A stretch of 48,420 nucleotides of DNA from Bacillota bacterium (GCA_030526325.1 JAUNCY010000008.1:1-48420), one strand, 5' to 3'. Shown: positions 17,601 to 26,590, counted from the first letter of the stretch. Made by a program: numbers and translations. Notes: a model not told the origin generated them from the sequence alone.

Positions 17601-17907
17601 ACCGGAAATTATTGATGCTTTTGATAAAGATTTTGAGGGCTATTCCGAAATAATAAGGGTGCAAAAGCGAAAGGACGGTTTTCTGAAGGGAACAGGCGAT
17701 TTTGCTGCACTGAACAGAGATGAATTTGAAAATCTTATAGGGGATATCATGAAGAAAACAGAAGCCCTTTGCGACGAATTCACAAAGGGCAGCGTTGAAA
17801 TCAGGCCGATGAAAATTAGTGATGATGCCAGAGCCTGTAAGTACTGCAAATATAAAAGCATATGCAATTTTGATGTTAAGCTGCCGGGATTTGAATACTC
17901 ATCCTGA
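14614..17907 (+). CDS. addB: AddB/RexB-type nuclease-helicase subunit
   Basis: AddB with AddA processes double-strand DNA ends for recombination. The 1097-residue protein has the AddB layout: helicase-like N-terminal half and a C-terminal PD-(D/E)XK nuclease with EGRIDRIDV and VIDYKSG near residues 885-910. Cysteines for the Fe-S staple are present: FSRCPYAHFMRYG near 748 and CKYCKYKSIC near 1078-1087. The N-terminal GRSDIDRT replaces the GxxGxGKS/T Walker A seen in Bacillus AddB, so ATP binding at this site is probably lost, as in RexB. The expected addA does not follow; a minus-strand regulator begins five bases later. Starts within the amidohydrolase stop codon (ATGA). Confidence 0.9.
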   Translation: MINLYFGRSDIDRTEFMYKKTAQFKEQSGGPVFIIVPDRNTLEAEKSAFRFLNTEGLMDIEILSFSRLAAKLVGNRSGVKYLDDTGRSMLLRKVISENSGRLGIFAPTAGKSEFAAMMGSLIQEFKQHKVSPDSLKKTVSENREKYPDRMLMKKLSDVAVIYEAYESELRGKYIDTEDYISRLCDEVSGSSLFEGSFVWVDGFDFFSKRLLSVLENIALKAVELNISLTYSEPGSRDYNLFAPVEASIREIKEIGVKAGIKVNRETIPESFRREQNSLIRYISENLYAFPPSSDDSPAEGIKILRCEDRETEVESAAAEIRRLVEKEGYRFRDIAVAVNDSEAREDLFDRIFSRAGIEFYRDGKVSGAWNRYMQFIMSICRGQGILGSNEDIFRLLYTGVLDISTDEAEILENYVFKYGIEGSLWKRDFYKIDTHGKTPEEAEAELKFVNSVREKLISAEESLQEYLKGCSTGREFAEGFFEFLRDCIHMDEMIVEDGDRLKTEGRLESAEITVQLWNRMTSMLGQIEAVLGDYECGKDGFFELLGTGIETMEISMIPTTIDQVYIGDYSSGGFERIKVLFAMGMNDGIVPSAGGGAGILSDFEKKKLNETAGEICSDARSRTEKEKLAIYKTLSAPTEKLILSCTFAGEEDDDEPIPSPLLNRIKKILPGIKDERIVSETSSSRGELIYRSRIEYMKANPEKHRNLKFVYEGKNFRNNHEFIGRENFLKLYGQVPELSPTSLEAFSRCPYAHFMRYGLRADERRVFEVSPSEMGTVFHETLMRFSREISERKLWNSVDEDLCEKMIGELAEAVAGEFRKGFLFEGSMGKYRISRVKSVCEKTAYMMANHVSCGSFDRFFFEIPFGTNCKMPAIEVETPGGGRVLIEGRIDRIDVSESVNGTLVKVIDYKSGADKVDKKEIVSGYKLQLMLYMKAALQGMNRMYTNAVPAGVFYFKIQEPSVDLGDGKKKKNISPEEQVESGLRKAFKMDGIVVNEPEIIDAFDKDFEGYSEIIRVQKRKDGFLKGTGDFAALNRDEFENLIGDIMKKTEALCDEFTKGSVEIRPMKISDDARACKYCKYKSICNFDVKLPGFEYSS

Positions 17908-17912
17908 CAGGC

Positions 17913-18167
17913 TTACTGCTGTTCCGTAAAAAACGGAATAACAGGTTCTATCTCCAGAAGTCTGCATAATTCGGAATAAACGATGAGGGAGGGCAGAACC
18001 TTACCATGCTCAATCTCACACATAAAGGATACTGACAGTTTCGCTGCTTTAGCCAGCTGAGACTGGCTCAGTCCTTTTTCTTTTCTTGCAGACAAAATTC
18101 TGGCGCTGATAAATTCGGCCATGTTTTTGTAAATTTTTGTTTCTGCTCCGCGTGCTTTTGTTCTCAT
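17913..18167 (-). CDS. XRE-family HTH regulator
   Basis: An 84-residue protein with one Cro/C1-type helix-turn-helix at about residues 20-75: ARILSARKEKGLSQSQLAKA, then the recognition region SVSFMCEIEHGKVLPS and a leucine-rich final helix. Such small proteins bind DNA as dimers. GGAAAGGAG lies six bases before the ATG. A promoter for it (TTTACG, 17 bases, TATTAT; 18219-18191) contains an ACACG-ATAG-CGTGT palindrome in the spacer, suggesting autoregulation or control by the divergent XRE protein. No partner toxin is seen. Convergent with addB with only five bases between stops. Confidence 0.85.
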   Translation of the reverse strand: MRTKARGAETKIYKNMAEFISARILSARKEKGLSQSQLAKAAKLSVSFMCEIEHGKVLPSLIVYSELCRLLEIEPVIPFFTEQQ

Positions 18168-18190
18168 AAACGACTCCTTTCCACACCTAC

Positions 18191-18219
18191 ATAATACACG
18201 ATAGCGTGTGTTACGTAAA
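18191..18219 (-). promoter_or_regulatory. Promoter and palindromic operator between the XRE genes
   Basis: On the minus strand TTTACG (18219-18214), 17 bases and TATTAT (18196-18191) form a promoter. The spacer holds ACACG-ATAG-CGTGT (18196-18209), and the -35 overlaps the perfect palindrome TTACGTAA (18211-18218). Both are good candidate repressor sites. Confidence 0.55.
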
Positions 18220-18357
18220 TACCGTAAAAATAATTAATTTTTGCGAAAAAAAGGTGATTCTGGAGGTGATTTTTACGTATAAAACCTGCTATAACACAAA
18301 AGTTTGAGATGATATACTTCATTTAAACGAAACAAGTATTGATGAGGTATAAAGCAA

Positions 18358-18759
18358 ATGAGTATCGGAAGCCGAATACGCAGCGAAAGAAAGAGACAAA
18401 ATTTAACATTGAAAGAGCTTTCCGATAAAGCGGATATATCGCTTTCATATCTGGGAGACATAGAAAAGGACCGGAACAAACCTTCTTTGGAAAGACTTAA
18501 GGACATAGCAAAGGCACTGGATAAGAATCTGGCCTTTTTTATAGATGAAGAAGGTTTTGGCGAGGAAGAGGACAGGTATATTGCGCCGGATCCGGAGATA
18601 AAGCGTCTTCTGGAATCACTCTTTCGAGTGGAGGGGTTTACGGAGATATTAATGGAATTCCGGGGATTTGAATTCTGGTCGAGCCGGGAAAAGGCCGAAA
18701 TTCTTGGACTTCTCAGAGCAAAGAATGAATTTCGCGAAAGTGCGGAAAGTGCTGTTTAG
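18358..18759 (+). CDS. XRE-family HTH regulator with C-terminal extension
   Basis: The 133-residue protein begins with a Cro/C1-type HTH (SIGSRIRSERKRQNLTLKEL through NKPSLERLKDIAKALD, residues 2-56), similar to SinR/SOS-response type regulators. Residues 60-133 form an acidic helical region (GFGEEEDRYIAPDPEI, then WSSREKAEILGLLRA) probably used for oligomerisation or ligand or partner binding. The ATG follows GAGGTATAAAGCAA, an adequate ribosome site. Divergent from the smaller XRE gene across 190 bases that contain palindromic sites, and followed by a strong hairpin, so it is a single-gene unit. Confidence 0.87.
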   Translation: MSIGSRIRSERKRQNLTLKELSDKADISLSYLGDIEKDRNKPSLERLKDIAKALDKNLAFFIDEEGFGEEEDRYIAPDPEIKRLLESLFRVEGFTEILMEFRGFEFWSSREKAEILGLLRAKNEFRESAESAV

Positions 18760-18779
18760 AGCATATAAGGAAAAAATAT

Positions 18780-18818
18780 AAGCCGGAAAGACTGAATCAT
18801 AATCAGTTCTTCCGGCTT
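18780..18818. terminator. Bidirectional terminator hairpin
   Basis: AAGCCGGAAaGACTGA and TCAGTtCTTCCGGCTT form a long stem with a seven-base loop between convergent genes. The T-run is better on the minus strand (TATATTTTTT), so it most likely ends the large surface-protein gene and also serves the XRE gene. Confidence 0.75.
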
Positions 18819-18858
18819 GTTCTATATAGTCGAATATCTATGCTGTTTTGATAATCTG

Positions 18859-21438
18859 CTATTCTTCTCTTTTTCTTCGTGCCGCAGCAGCTGTGCCTGC
18901 CAGGCAGAGTGCTGAAAGGAATGCAGCAGCTGCCCATAATCCGGACATGTCTCCTGTAGCCGGGACGTCGGACAGAGGAACCTCTTCCTCCTCAATCTCC
19001 ACCAGCCCGGAACCTCCGTCGGAAGCGGCTGATTTTGAAGAGTATTTCTGAGGCTGCGGTGGCGCAGCTGCAGGATGTTCAGCCATAGGCACGTCTTCAT
19101 CTGCAATATCTTTCACAGGTGCTTCCGGTACAGCTGGATTTTCTTCGGGAAGTTCTGCTTTAGGAACTTCTTCTTCCGGAATTTCTACAACCGGTTCATC
19201 TTTTTCAACACTGTTTGAAGGTCTTCTTGTCGGAGCCGGAGCCGGATTAGGTTCGGTTACCAGAACAGCATTCGAGCCTATTTCATAAATCCAGAAGCTG
19301 CTGGAGACAATGCCGTTGTTTGAAGTGCTGAAATGAGCGCTTGGGACAGATTCTCCCGGCGCTGTTTCAGAAGCGTCAGGACTGAAGCCGAGCCATGTAT
19401 TGAAATCATCCTTTGAACCGTGAATGAGGTAGCTGCCGTCTTTTTCAAGGGATACAGCGAAGGAGCGATATCCTTCAGGAAGCTGAATACCGTCCGCTGC
19501 GGGAGTTTCGTATGCTTTGAGATTGTCCATTGATGCGGAAGCATCGGCATCCTTATAAATTACAAGATACATTCCGCCGTAAGCACCGTTTCCTGTTTCT
19601 CCGGAACTGTTTGATGTACCGTTGGCAGCCATAAGTGTTCCCTGAAGGACATTGCCGCCTGCAATATCATTGCTGGTTCCGAGATTTCTGTTGTAGCTGT
19701 CTATGGCGAATTTAATGCCGTCGGCAAAGGCTTTTATCTTTGCTGTATCTGATAATGAAATGCTGTTGGCAATAATGTTGTCCGCACCGGAGCCTATTCC
19801 GGAAGCGCCCCATCCGCCTGCTGCGGTGATATCTCCTGCTTTGATTACTATAGTAAGATCGGTTTCTGCCGTATATTTTGACTTGAGGCTGTTCATGCCG
19901 CCGCCGATGCCTGCGCCGCCGAGAGTATCTTCAAATGTACTCTTGCCGCCGTACGCTTTTACGATTCCGCCGTCAATTGTAATAACTACCTTGTCTGCAG
20001 CAGCGCCGCCGCCGATGCCTGCGCCCCCTGCTTCTCCTCCGTAAGCTGTGATACTGCCGCCGGATATATTTACTGAAGTAAAGCTGTGAGCAGCTTCCGC
20101 GCCTCTTCCGGAGGTTCCTCTGGCTGTATTGGAATTCGGTGTTGCGCCGGAGCCTATACCTGCTGCACTGTTTCTTTCGCCGTCTTTTCCTGTAACACCG
20201 GCAGACGCTGTTACAGTTCCGCCTGTTATTGTAATATTTGCATGACCCTCGTAACCGCCGCCGATACCTGCGCCGCCGTGGTTTGTGGCATTTCCGCCGT
20301 TTCCGCTCATTCCTGTGGCGATTATTTCACCTCCGGTGATAAGTATTTCGCCGCTGTCTCCGCAGTAGCCGCCGCCGATGCCCGCTGAATTCCAGCCGCC
20401 GGTGGCATTTATTTTACCGCCGGAAATAGTTATCTGTCCGCCGTGGTAGTATCCGGGACCTTTTTTTCCTGAACTGTCTGTTTTGCTGGAGCCTGTTCCT
20501 GCTCCGATACCTGCGCCGCCGTTTCCGCCCACTGCGGTTATATCTCCGCCGTCGATAGTGATTACTCCGCCGTCACCGTGGCTTCCGCCGCCGATACCTG
20601 CACCGCCGTTTCCTGAGCCGCCCGTCGCATTAACTGTACCGCCGTGAATTGTTATGCTGCCGCCGCTGCGGTCAGTGAGCTTATATGAGCCGTTTGAATC
20701 TCCGGCACTTGATCCGCCGCCGATGCCTGCTGCATTCTGACCGCCTATGGCAGTGATAAGTCCGCTGTTTATAATGAGTGAACCGTTGGACCCTTTATAA
20801 CCGCCGCCGATGCCTGCTGCATTCTGACCGCCCTGAGCCTCAATAATTCCGCCGTTGATTATGATATTACCGCTCTTTTCGCCGGATGCACCGCCTATGC
20901 CGGCACTGCCGTTTCCGCCGACTGCTTTAAGAGAGCCGCCGTCATTGTTTTCGTCACCGATGACAGCTGAAGCGGCTTCCCTGATTACTGTCTTATTGCC
21001 TTCAGAATCTGTTTCGGAAACCTCGCCTTTTACGTTAATACCTGCGCCGCTGCCGCCAAGTTCGTTATTACCGTCAAGTTCGATTTTAATATTCGAACCG
21101 TTACCCACTGTTACCGCAGAACTTCCGTCGTCTGTTTTGATTTTAACGTTATCGAGAGTGACGGTCACACCGCTGACATTATCGCCGACATTTACAGTAT
21201 TGCCTGTTTCTGTTCCGTTTCCTTTAACAGTTATTTCTTTATCATAAGAATGATCGCTGCTGCCGCTTTCGGTTTTCTGATAGCTGTAGGATTCGTTTTT
21301 ATCTGAATCGTGTTCCACGTGAACACTGCCGCTGCTCAAATCATATTCCACCGCAAATGCTGTTGCGGTTGCAGCACTTATTGTAAGGGTGCCTGCCAGC
21401 ATAACCGCAAACAGTTTTTTTAATTTATTCTTCGCCAT
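18859..21438 (-). CDS. Sorted surface protein with glycine-rich beta-helix repeats
   Basis: The 859-residue protein has a signal peptide (KKLFAVMLAGTLTISAATATAFA, cleavage near residue 29), an acidic Ser/Thr-rich lead, then from about 165 to 560 at least ten repeats of roughly 25-45 residues built on a pattern like ITIxGGxIxAxGGxxxAGIGGG. The repeats suggest a right-handed parallel beta-helix, as in clostridial proteins annotated as carbohydrate-binding-domain or autotransporter-like adhesins. A Pro/Glu-rich spacer (about 740-810) leads to a sorting signal: VPATGD at 825, a hydrophobic helix, then RRKREE. VPATG is a variant LPxTG motif, so a sortase should anchor it to the wall. No sortase is in the window. 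Function in adhesion or polysaccharide binding is inference. Confidence 0.87.
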   Translation of the reverse strand: MAKNKLKKLFAVMLAGTLTISAATATAFAVEYDLSSGSVHVEHDSDKNESYSYQKTESGSSDHSYDKEITVKGNGTETGNTVNVGDNVSGVTVTLDNVKIKTDDGSSAVTVGNGSNIKIELDGNNELGGSGAGINVKGEVSETDSEGNKTVIREAASAVIGDENNDGGSLKAVGGNGSAGIGGASGEKSGNIIINGGIIEAQGGQNAAGIGGGYKGSNGSLIINSGLITAIGGQNAAGIGGGSSAGDSNGSYKLTDRSGGSITIHGGTVNATGGSGNGGAGIGGGSHGDGGVITIDGGDITAVGGNGGAGIGAGTGSSKTDSSGKKGPGYYHGGQITISGGKINATGGWNSAGIGGGYCGDSGEILITGGEIIATGMSGNGGNATNHGGAGIGGGYEGHANITITGGTVTASAGVTGKDGERNSAAGIGSGATPNSNTARGTSGRGAEAAHSFTSVNISGGSITAYGGEAGGAGIGGGAAADKVVITIDGGIVKAYGGKSTFEDTLGGAGIGGGMNSLKSKYTAETDLTIVIKAGDITAAGGWGASGIGSGADNIIANSISLSDTAKIKAFADGIKFAIDSYNRNLGTSNDIAGGNVLQGTLMAANGTSNSSGETGNGAYGGMYLVIYKDADASASMDNLKAYETPAADGIQLPEGYRSFAVSLEKDGSYLIHGSKDDFNTWLGFSPDASETAPGESVPSAHFSTSNNGIVSSSFWIYEIGSNAVLVTEPNPAPAPTRRPSNSVEKDEPVVEIPEEEVPKAELPEENPAVPEAPVKDIADEDVPMAEHPAAAPPQPQKYSSKSAASDGGSGLVEIEEEEVPLSDVPATGDMSGLWAAAAFLSALCLAGTAAAARRKREE

Positions 21439-21764
21439 TTTTTATCCCCCCAGGTATTTTAAATTTTTATTCTATGAAGGTCTGAACTTTTGTGGTCTGA
21501 CTGTACCGGTGATGTTTTATTCGGACAGTATTTTCTATTCTGTGAGGACAGTATAGCATACGGCCGTCACAAAACCGGTCACATTTGATTTAAATATATT
21601 CGAATTTTGAAAAAAATTTAACTTTTGTGACAAAGATAAAAAAGTTCCCTGTTTTCCGCGTTAATAATACAAAAGGGCTAAAAAAAAATGGTAATTAACA
21701 GTAAAAAGGGTTATAATAAAGTTTAAAAGATTATCCATTGTATAATAAAAGGGGAGAAATAAGG
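21439..21764. other. 326-base divergent intergenic region with repeats
   Basis: Contains the ribosome sites of the two divergent genes, a pair of GGACAGTAT direct repeats (about 21523-21558), and an exact nine-base inverted repeat GTCACAAAA (21566-21574)/TTTTGTGAC (21623-21631) with an additional GTCACA copy in between. A TATAAT occurs at 21712-21717 and another at 21741-21746, neither with a good -35. No convincing ORF. Likely promoters and regulator sites for both flanking genes. Confidence 0.45.
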
Positions 21765-24587
21765 ATGAACAAAAAAAGGAAAGTATTTATCGGAATAGTT
21801 GTTGCGCTGCTTGTTCTGTTTTCGGCGGCGGGACTGCTGATAAGCTTTGCCGCGGATTTTCTGTGGTTTAAAGAACTGGGCTACGTAAGCGTGTTCTTTA
21901 CAAAGCTTTTATCCCAGCTTAAACTGGGAATGCCGTGTTTCATCATACTCACGGTGCTGATTCGCCTTTACCTTAAGGCAATAAACAGCGACTACAATAA
22001 AAAAATGGAGGTTGTCAGCTTCAGCGTAAAAGATAAAACCATCAGCAAGGCCGCGTGGGCTTTATCGATACTGTCGGCATTTATAGCCACGATGCTGACC
22101 ACTACAACATTGTGGTACGAGATAATGAGCTTTATTAACCGTACAGAGTTCAATCTCGAGGATCCGCTGTTCGGAATGGATATAAGCGCTTATATCTTTA
22201 CGCTTCCGCTCGCAAATCAGATTTACAGTATAGCCGCAACGCTAATCGTTATGCTGGCTGTGATTACGGTTATTTTCTATGTATTTCTTATGTCGGTGAG
22301 AAGGCCGCGGCTTTTCCAGAATGCATATGATCAGGCATATGCTGAGGAAGGCGAGAGCATATTCAGGGACAAAAAGAAGCTGGGCAGAAAGGTTCTGTCC
22401 GGAAACTGGAAAACACTTCTGGATATGGCTGTCAGACAGGTGGTTATAATAGCGGTTATTTTCTTCCTTGTTATAGGCGTCGGATATTTCCTCAAGCAGT
22501 TCCAGCTGATGTACAATCAGGGCAGCACTGTTTACGGGGCAAGCTTTGTAGATGCCAATATATATCTGTGGCAGTACAGAATCCTTATGGTGCTTTCTGT
22601 TGCGGCTGCAGTGCTTTTCGCATACGGTGTGCTCAAAAAAAAATACAAGGCAGCTCTGGCAGTTCCTGTGTTAATGATAGTTGTGGCACTTGCAGGAAAC
22701 GGCATAGGGCTTCTGGTTCAGAACTTTGTTGTTGACCCGGATGAAATTTCCAAGGAAAGTCCTTATATCGACAATAATATAAAGATGACCCAGGCTGCTT
22801 ACAACATCGACAGCATTGAAGAAAACCAGTTTGCGGCAGAAGAATCTCTGACTGCGGAGGACATCAAAAATAATGAAGCAATATTTGAGAATATAAGAAT
22901 CAACGATTTTGAACCGACAAAACAGTTCTACAATCAGCGTCAGAGTATTAAACAGTACTATACATTCAACGATGTGGATGTAGACAGATATATGATTGAT
23001 GGGGATTACACTCAGGTATTCCTTTCGGGCAGGGAGATTGACGAGTCAAAAATCAATTCCCAGTGGATTACAAAGCACCTCAAATATACTCACGGATACG
23101 GGCTCACTCTTTCAAGAGTAAACAGTATCACTGCTTCCGGTCAGCCGGATATTCTTATCGAAAACGTGCCGCCTGAATCAAGCATACAGGAAATTCAGAT
23201 TTCAAGACCGGAGATATATTTCGGAGAGCTGACAGACAGCTATATAATAGTAAATACAGATGAAAAGGAATTCGATTATCCTCTCGGAGAGAGCAATGTC
23301 TATACAGAATACGAAGGAAATGCGGGAATAAATCTCAATCCTCTCAACAGGGTGCTGTTCGCTATTAGAGAGCGAAGCATGAAGATTTTAGTATCCACAA
23401 ATATTTCTTCTGATTCGAAGATTCTCATAAACAGAAATATTGAGGAGAGGGTTCAGAAGATTGCACCGTATTTAAGCTACGATTCGGATCCTTATCTTGT
23501 GGTTTCAAAGGACGGAAGGCTTTACTGGATGCTGGACGCATATACAACCAGCAGTTACTATCCGTATGCCGAGCCTTACAAAGGAACTCTGAACTATATC
23601 AGAAACTCGGTAAAGGTTGTTGTGGATGCTTATAACGGAGATGTGAACTTCTATATTGTAGATGAATCGGATCCTCTTGTTATGACAATGGCAGGGGTAT
23701 TTCCTGAACTTTTCAAATCCATTGATAAAATGCCGGAGGACCTGTATCAGCATATAAGATATCCTAAGGCTCTGTTTGAGATACAGGCTAAAATGTATAC
23801 AAAGTATCATATGACAGATGTGAGCGTATTCTACCAGGGTGAGGACCAGTGGGATATTGCCAATGAAATCTACGGTCAGGAACAGACAGAGATGACATCG
23901 AACTACTATATTATGTCTCTCCCGGGAAGTACCGAAGAGGAATTTATTCTTTCGATATCATATACGCCTGTCAGCAAAAACAATATGACCGGTCTGCTTA
24001 TTGCCCGATGTGACGGGGATAACTACGGAGAACTGAAACTCTACAGAATGCCTAAGGGCAAAACTGTATACGGACCTGCCCAGGTTGAGGCTCAAATAGA
24101 CCAGGATCCTACAATTTCAAAGGAATTCTCCTTATGGAGTCAGAGGGGATCCACCTATCTCAGAGGTAATATATTCGTTATCCCGGTAGAGGATTCGCTG
24201 CTCTACGTTGAACCGATATATCTTCAGGCGGACAATGAAAGCAGCCTGCCTGAGGTAAAAAGGGTAATTGCCGTATACAATGACAAAATAGCTTATGAAG
24301 CAACTCTCGGCGAAGCTTTAAGAACTTTATTCGGCAGCGAAATAGGAGACCTGGACCATGTAGGCGAAGTTGATGCTCCTCAGGGAGAATCCGGAGACCA
24401 GCCTCCGGAGGAAACACCTGCGGTTTCGGGAAGCCAGGAAGAGCTGATTATGAAAGCAAATGAGGCATTTAACAATGCGGTTGCAGCACAGCAGAGCGGA
24501 GACTGGGCTTCGTACGGAGAATACCTCAACCAGCTGGAAAGATATCTGAACGCTCTTGAGGGAGATACAAACGCAGCGGCTCAATAG
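21765..24587 (+). CDS. UPF0182 family integral membrane protein
   Basis: The 940-residue protein matches the UPF0182 pattern: about seven membrane helices in the first 320 residues (starting FIGIVVALLVLFSAAGLLIS, then the family segment FLWFKELGYVSVFFTKL) and a long extracytoplasmic domain with the conserved stretches NIRINDFEPTKQFYNQRQ near 390, RSSYPYAEPY-type aromatic blocks near 610, and WSQRGSTYLRGNIFVIPVE near 800. An acidic, proline-rich linker and an alanine-rich helical tail close it. No function is established for the family. ATG at 21765 with GGGGAG upstream is preferred to a TTG at 21738. Divergent from the surface protein; a hairpin follows. Confidence 0.92.
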   Translation: MNKKRKVFIGIVVALLVLFSAAGLLISFAADFLWFKELGYVSVFFTKLLSQLKLGMPCFIILTVLIRLYLKAINSDYNKKMEVVSFSVKDKTISKAAWALSILSAFIATMLTTTTLWYEIMSFINRTEFNLEDPLFGMDISAYIFTLPLANQIYSIAATLIVMLAVITVIFYVFLMSVRRPRLFQNAYDQAYAEEGESIFRDKKKLGRKVLSGNWKTLLDMAVRQVVIIAVIFFLVIGVGYFLKQFQLMYNQGSTVYGASFVDANIYLWQYRILMVLSVAAAVLFAYGVLKKKYKAALAVPVLMIVVALAGNGIGLLVQNFVVDPDEISKESPYIDNNIKMTQAAYNIDSIEENQFAAEESLTAEDIKNNEAIFENIRINDFEPTKQFYNQRQSIKQYYTFNDVDVDRYMIDGDYTQVFLSGREIDESKINSQWITKHLKYTHGYGLTLSRVNSITASGQPDILIENVPPESSIQEIQISRPEIYFGELTDSYIIVNTDEKEFDYPLGESNVYTEYEGNAGINLNPLNRVLFAIRERSMKILVSTNISSDSKILINRNIEERVQKIAPYLSYDSDPYLVVSKDGRLYWMLDAYTTSSYYPYAEPYKGTLNYIRNSVKVVVDAYNGDVNFYIVDESDPLVMTMAGVFPELFKSIDKMPEDLYQHIRYPKALFEIQAKMYTKYHMTDVSVFYQGEDQWDIANEIYGQEQTEMTSNYYIMSLPGSTEEEFILSISYTPVSKNNMTGLLIARCDGDNYGELKLYRMPKGKTVYGPAQVEAQIDQDPTISKEFSLWSQRGSTYLRGNIFVIPVEDSLLYVEPIYLQADNESSLPEVKRVIAVYNDKIAYEATLGEALRTLFGSEIGDLDHVGEVDAPQGESGDQPPEETPAVSGSQEELIMKANEAFNNAVAAQQSGDWASYGEYLNQLERYLNALEGDTNAAAQ

Positions 24588-24624
24588 AACCCGGTTCACA
24601 ATGAACAGACGGTTAAGAATAAAA

Positions 24625-24652
24625 GAACGGACATCCCTCGGGCTGTCCGTTC
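24625..24652 (+). terminator. Hairpin between UPF0182 gene and glnA
   Basis: GAACGGACA and TGTCCGTTC form a nine-base stem with a ten-base loop. No T-run follows, so it may be a partial terminator or RNA-stability element. Confidence 0.45.
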
Positions 24653-24674
24653 ACTAAGGAACAGGAGAGAGAAA

Positions 24675-26576
24675 ATGGATAACAGCAAAATGCTTTACAA
24701 AATTTCCCCCGGGGAAAACAGCAGAGAATCGGTGCTGAATATTCTGGAAAAACATCCCGAAGTTGAATTCGTTTCATTCGTGGGAGTGGATGTATGGGGA
24801 TACAGCACAGATGAAAAGATTCCGGTGAGAATGTTCATAAAAGACTTTGAACAGATGATGAAAAGCGGAGTTCAGACCGACGGTTCCAGCGTAATGCTGC
24901 CTAAAATTGCGGATTTGAACAATGCAAAGGTTGATATTATTCCGGACCGGGATGTCAACTGGTATGTGGATTACAACTACGGAAATATAGACGAGAAAAC
25001 AGGGCTTCCGGTGGGAACTCTCAGGATACCTTCGCTTCTGGTACACAACGAGACCCTCGAGGTTGGCTCCAGAGTAATACTGAAAAAAGCTATATCTCAG
25101 TTCAAAAGAGAACTCATGCAGCTGATATCGGACAACAGCTATATCTGTCCGTATCTGGGAATAGATAGTGCGGATGATATAGCGGAATTTGAACTCACCT
25201 CTGCCACAGAGCTTGAATTCTGGGTAAAAACACCGGATGACATAGCGGACAGAGAACAGCTCGCAACTTCCCAGACTCTTAAAGAGCAGTACTGGAAGAG
25301 AACTGTGGGACCGGTAAGAACTGCTTTGGAAAGAGCCCTTACTATCCTGGATTATTACGGTTTCGAAGTTGAAATGGGTCACAAAGAGGTAGGCGGAGTC
25401 AAGGCGAAGCTTGTGGGCACCGGATCCTTCGACCACGTTATGGAGCAGCTGGAAATAGACTGGAAATATGCAGAAGCGCTTCAGGCTGCGGATAACGAGG
25501 CACAGGTAAAAAATGTAGTAAAAGACGTTTTCAGATATTACGGTCTGGATGTAACTTTCCAGGCAAAGCCTATCGAGCAGGCTGCAGGAAACGGCGAGCA
25601 TACCCACCTGGGTGTTGCGGCAAAGCTTAAGGACGGCAGAAAAATCAACCTGTTTACTTCTTTGGACAAGAATCAGTTCATGACACCTGTAGGTTACGGT
25701 GCGCTGATGGGACTTCTGAAAAATTATGAAATAGTGAATCCTTTCGTGGCATCAACGAACGATGCGCTTAACAGACTTAAACCGGGATTTGAAGCCCCTG
25801 TATGCATCGTAACATCTCTCGGTCATGACCCGGGCACCCCGTCCAGAAACAGAACTGTTCTGGCAGGCCTTGTAAGAGAGCTGGGAAATCCTTACTCTAC
25901 AAGATTTGAACTCAGGTCTCCTAACCCGAAGAGCAATACATATCTGGTTATTGCCACCGCGTATATGGCGATGCTGGACGGCATAAGAGCTGTTCTGGAA
26001 GAAGGCAAAACTCCGTCTGAACTGGAGAAGGAGATTTCCAAGGAATACGGAGAAGAAGGCTTCTACCTCGAAAAGGACCGAATATACAGAAGCGAAAAGA
26101 ATGTGTTTGATGAATATACCCCGGCTGAAAGAAACAAGCTCTTCGGAAGAGCCCCGGAAACGGTATGGGAAAACATTATGGCTCTGGAAACGAACCCCGG
26201 AAAACTGGCGGTGCTATACAGAGGAAATGTATTCAACGATCTGACCATAGCGTCATATAAAGAGGCTATGATAGATATGTGGGAAACAGAGCTTTCCGTA
26301 CGAATAATTCATGAATATCAGGATATCGTAAGGGAATGCGTGAGGATAAAAGGTGAGGACGAGACAGACCTTGATGTGGAAAACTGGAGAAAGGTCAGCG
26401 ACCTCAAAGCTTATCTTATGAAAGACAGCATACGCAAAAAATCTCTGTTTACCAGAACAAGAAATGCTTTAATTGAAAAAGATTATCCGTTGGCTTCAAT
26501 GCTTCAGGTAGAAATGCACGCCAAAGTAGAGGAGCTGATAGAAAAATACAGCGAATATAAGAAGAATATTTTTTAA
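24675..26576 (+). CDS. glnA: Glutamine synthetase, long clostridial type
   Basis: Makes glutamine from glutamate, ammonia and ATP. The 633-residue protein has the type I fold motifs: DGSSVML near residue 70, ATELEFWV (metal glutamates) near 177, [14 protein letters not shown] near 237, [10 protein letters not shown] near 308 (histidine ligand loop), [11 protein letters not shown] near 370 and SRNRTVL near 395 (ATP and glutamate arginines). It is about 190 residues longer than Bacillus GlnA; the extra sequence includes a C-terminal helical region from about 500, probably regulatory or oligomeric. GGAGAG precedes the ATG. serS follows after 14 bases with its own ribosome site, so the two are probably cotranscribed. 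No GlnR gene is nearby. Confidence 0.92.
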   Translation: MDNSKMLYKISPGENSRESVLNILEKHPEVEFVSFVGVDVWGYSTDEKIPVRMFIKDFEQMMKSGVQTDGSSVMLPKIADLNNAKVDIIPDRDVNWYVDYNYGNIDEKTGLPVGTLRIPSLLVHNETLEVGSRVILKKAISQFKRELMQLISDNSYICPYLGIDSADDIAEFELTSATELEFWVKTPDDIADREQLATSQTLKEQYWKRTVGPVRTALERALTILDYYGFEVEMGHKEVGGVKAKLVGTGSFDHVMEQLEIDWKYAEALQAADNEAQVKNVVKDVFRYYGLDVTFQAKPIEQAAGNGEHTHLGVAAKLKDGRKINLFTSLDKNQFMTPVGYGALMGLLKNYEIVNPFVASTNDALNRLKPGFEAPVCIVTSLGHDPGTPSRNRTVLAGLVRELGNPYSTRFELRSPNPKSNTYLVIATAYMAMLDGIRAVLEEGKTPSELEKEISKEYGEEGFYLEKDRIYRSEKNVFDEYTPAERNKLFGRAPETVWENIMALETNPGKLAVLYRGNVFNDLTIASYKEAMIDMWETELSVRIIHEYQDIVRECVRIKGEDETDLDVENWRKVSDLKAYLMKDSIRKKSLFTRTRNALIEKDYPLASMLQVEMHAKVEELIEKYSEYKKNIF

Positions 26577-26590
26577 AAGGTGGTGCAGAA

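Noticed and set aside
17913..18759. Toxin-antitoxin system
   Set aside because: Both proteins are XRE-type DNA-binding proteins and no RelE/HigB/HipA-like toxin is adjacent.
19700..21050. Possible CRISPR-like or satellite DNA repeats
   Set aside because: The repeated GCCGCCGATGCCTGC-type blocks are irregularly spaced, in frame, and encode the AGIGGG protein repeats.
20855..21247. Plus-strand ORFs opposite the large surface-protein gene (also 19703-20044 and 20086-20388)
   Set aside because: They are antisense shadows of glycine-rich repeats, have Pro/Ser/Ala-rich low-complexity products and no ribosome sites.
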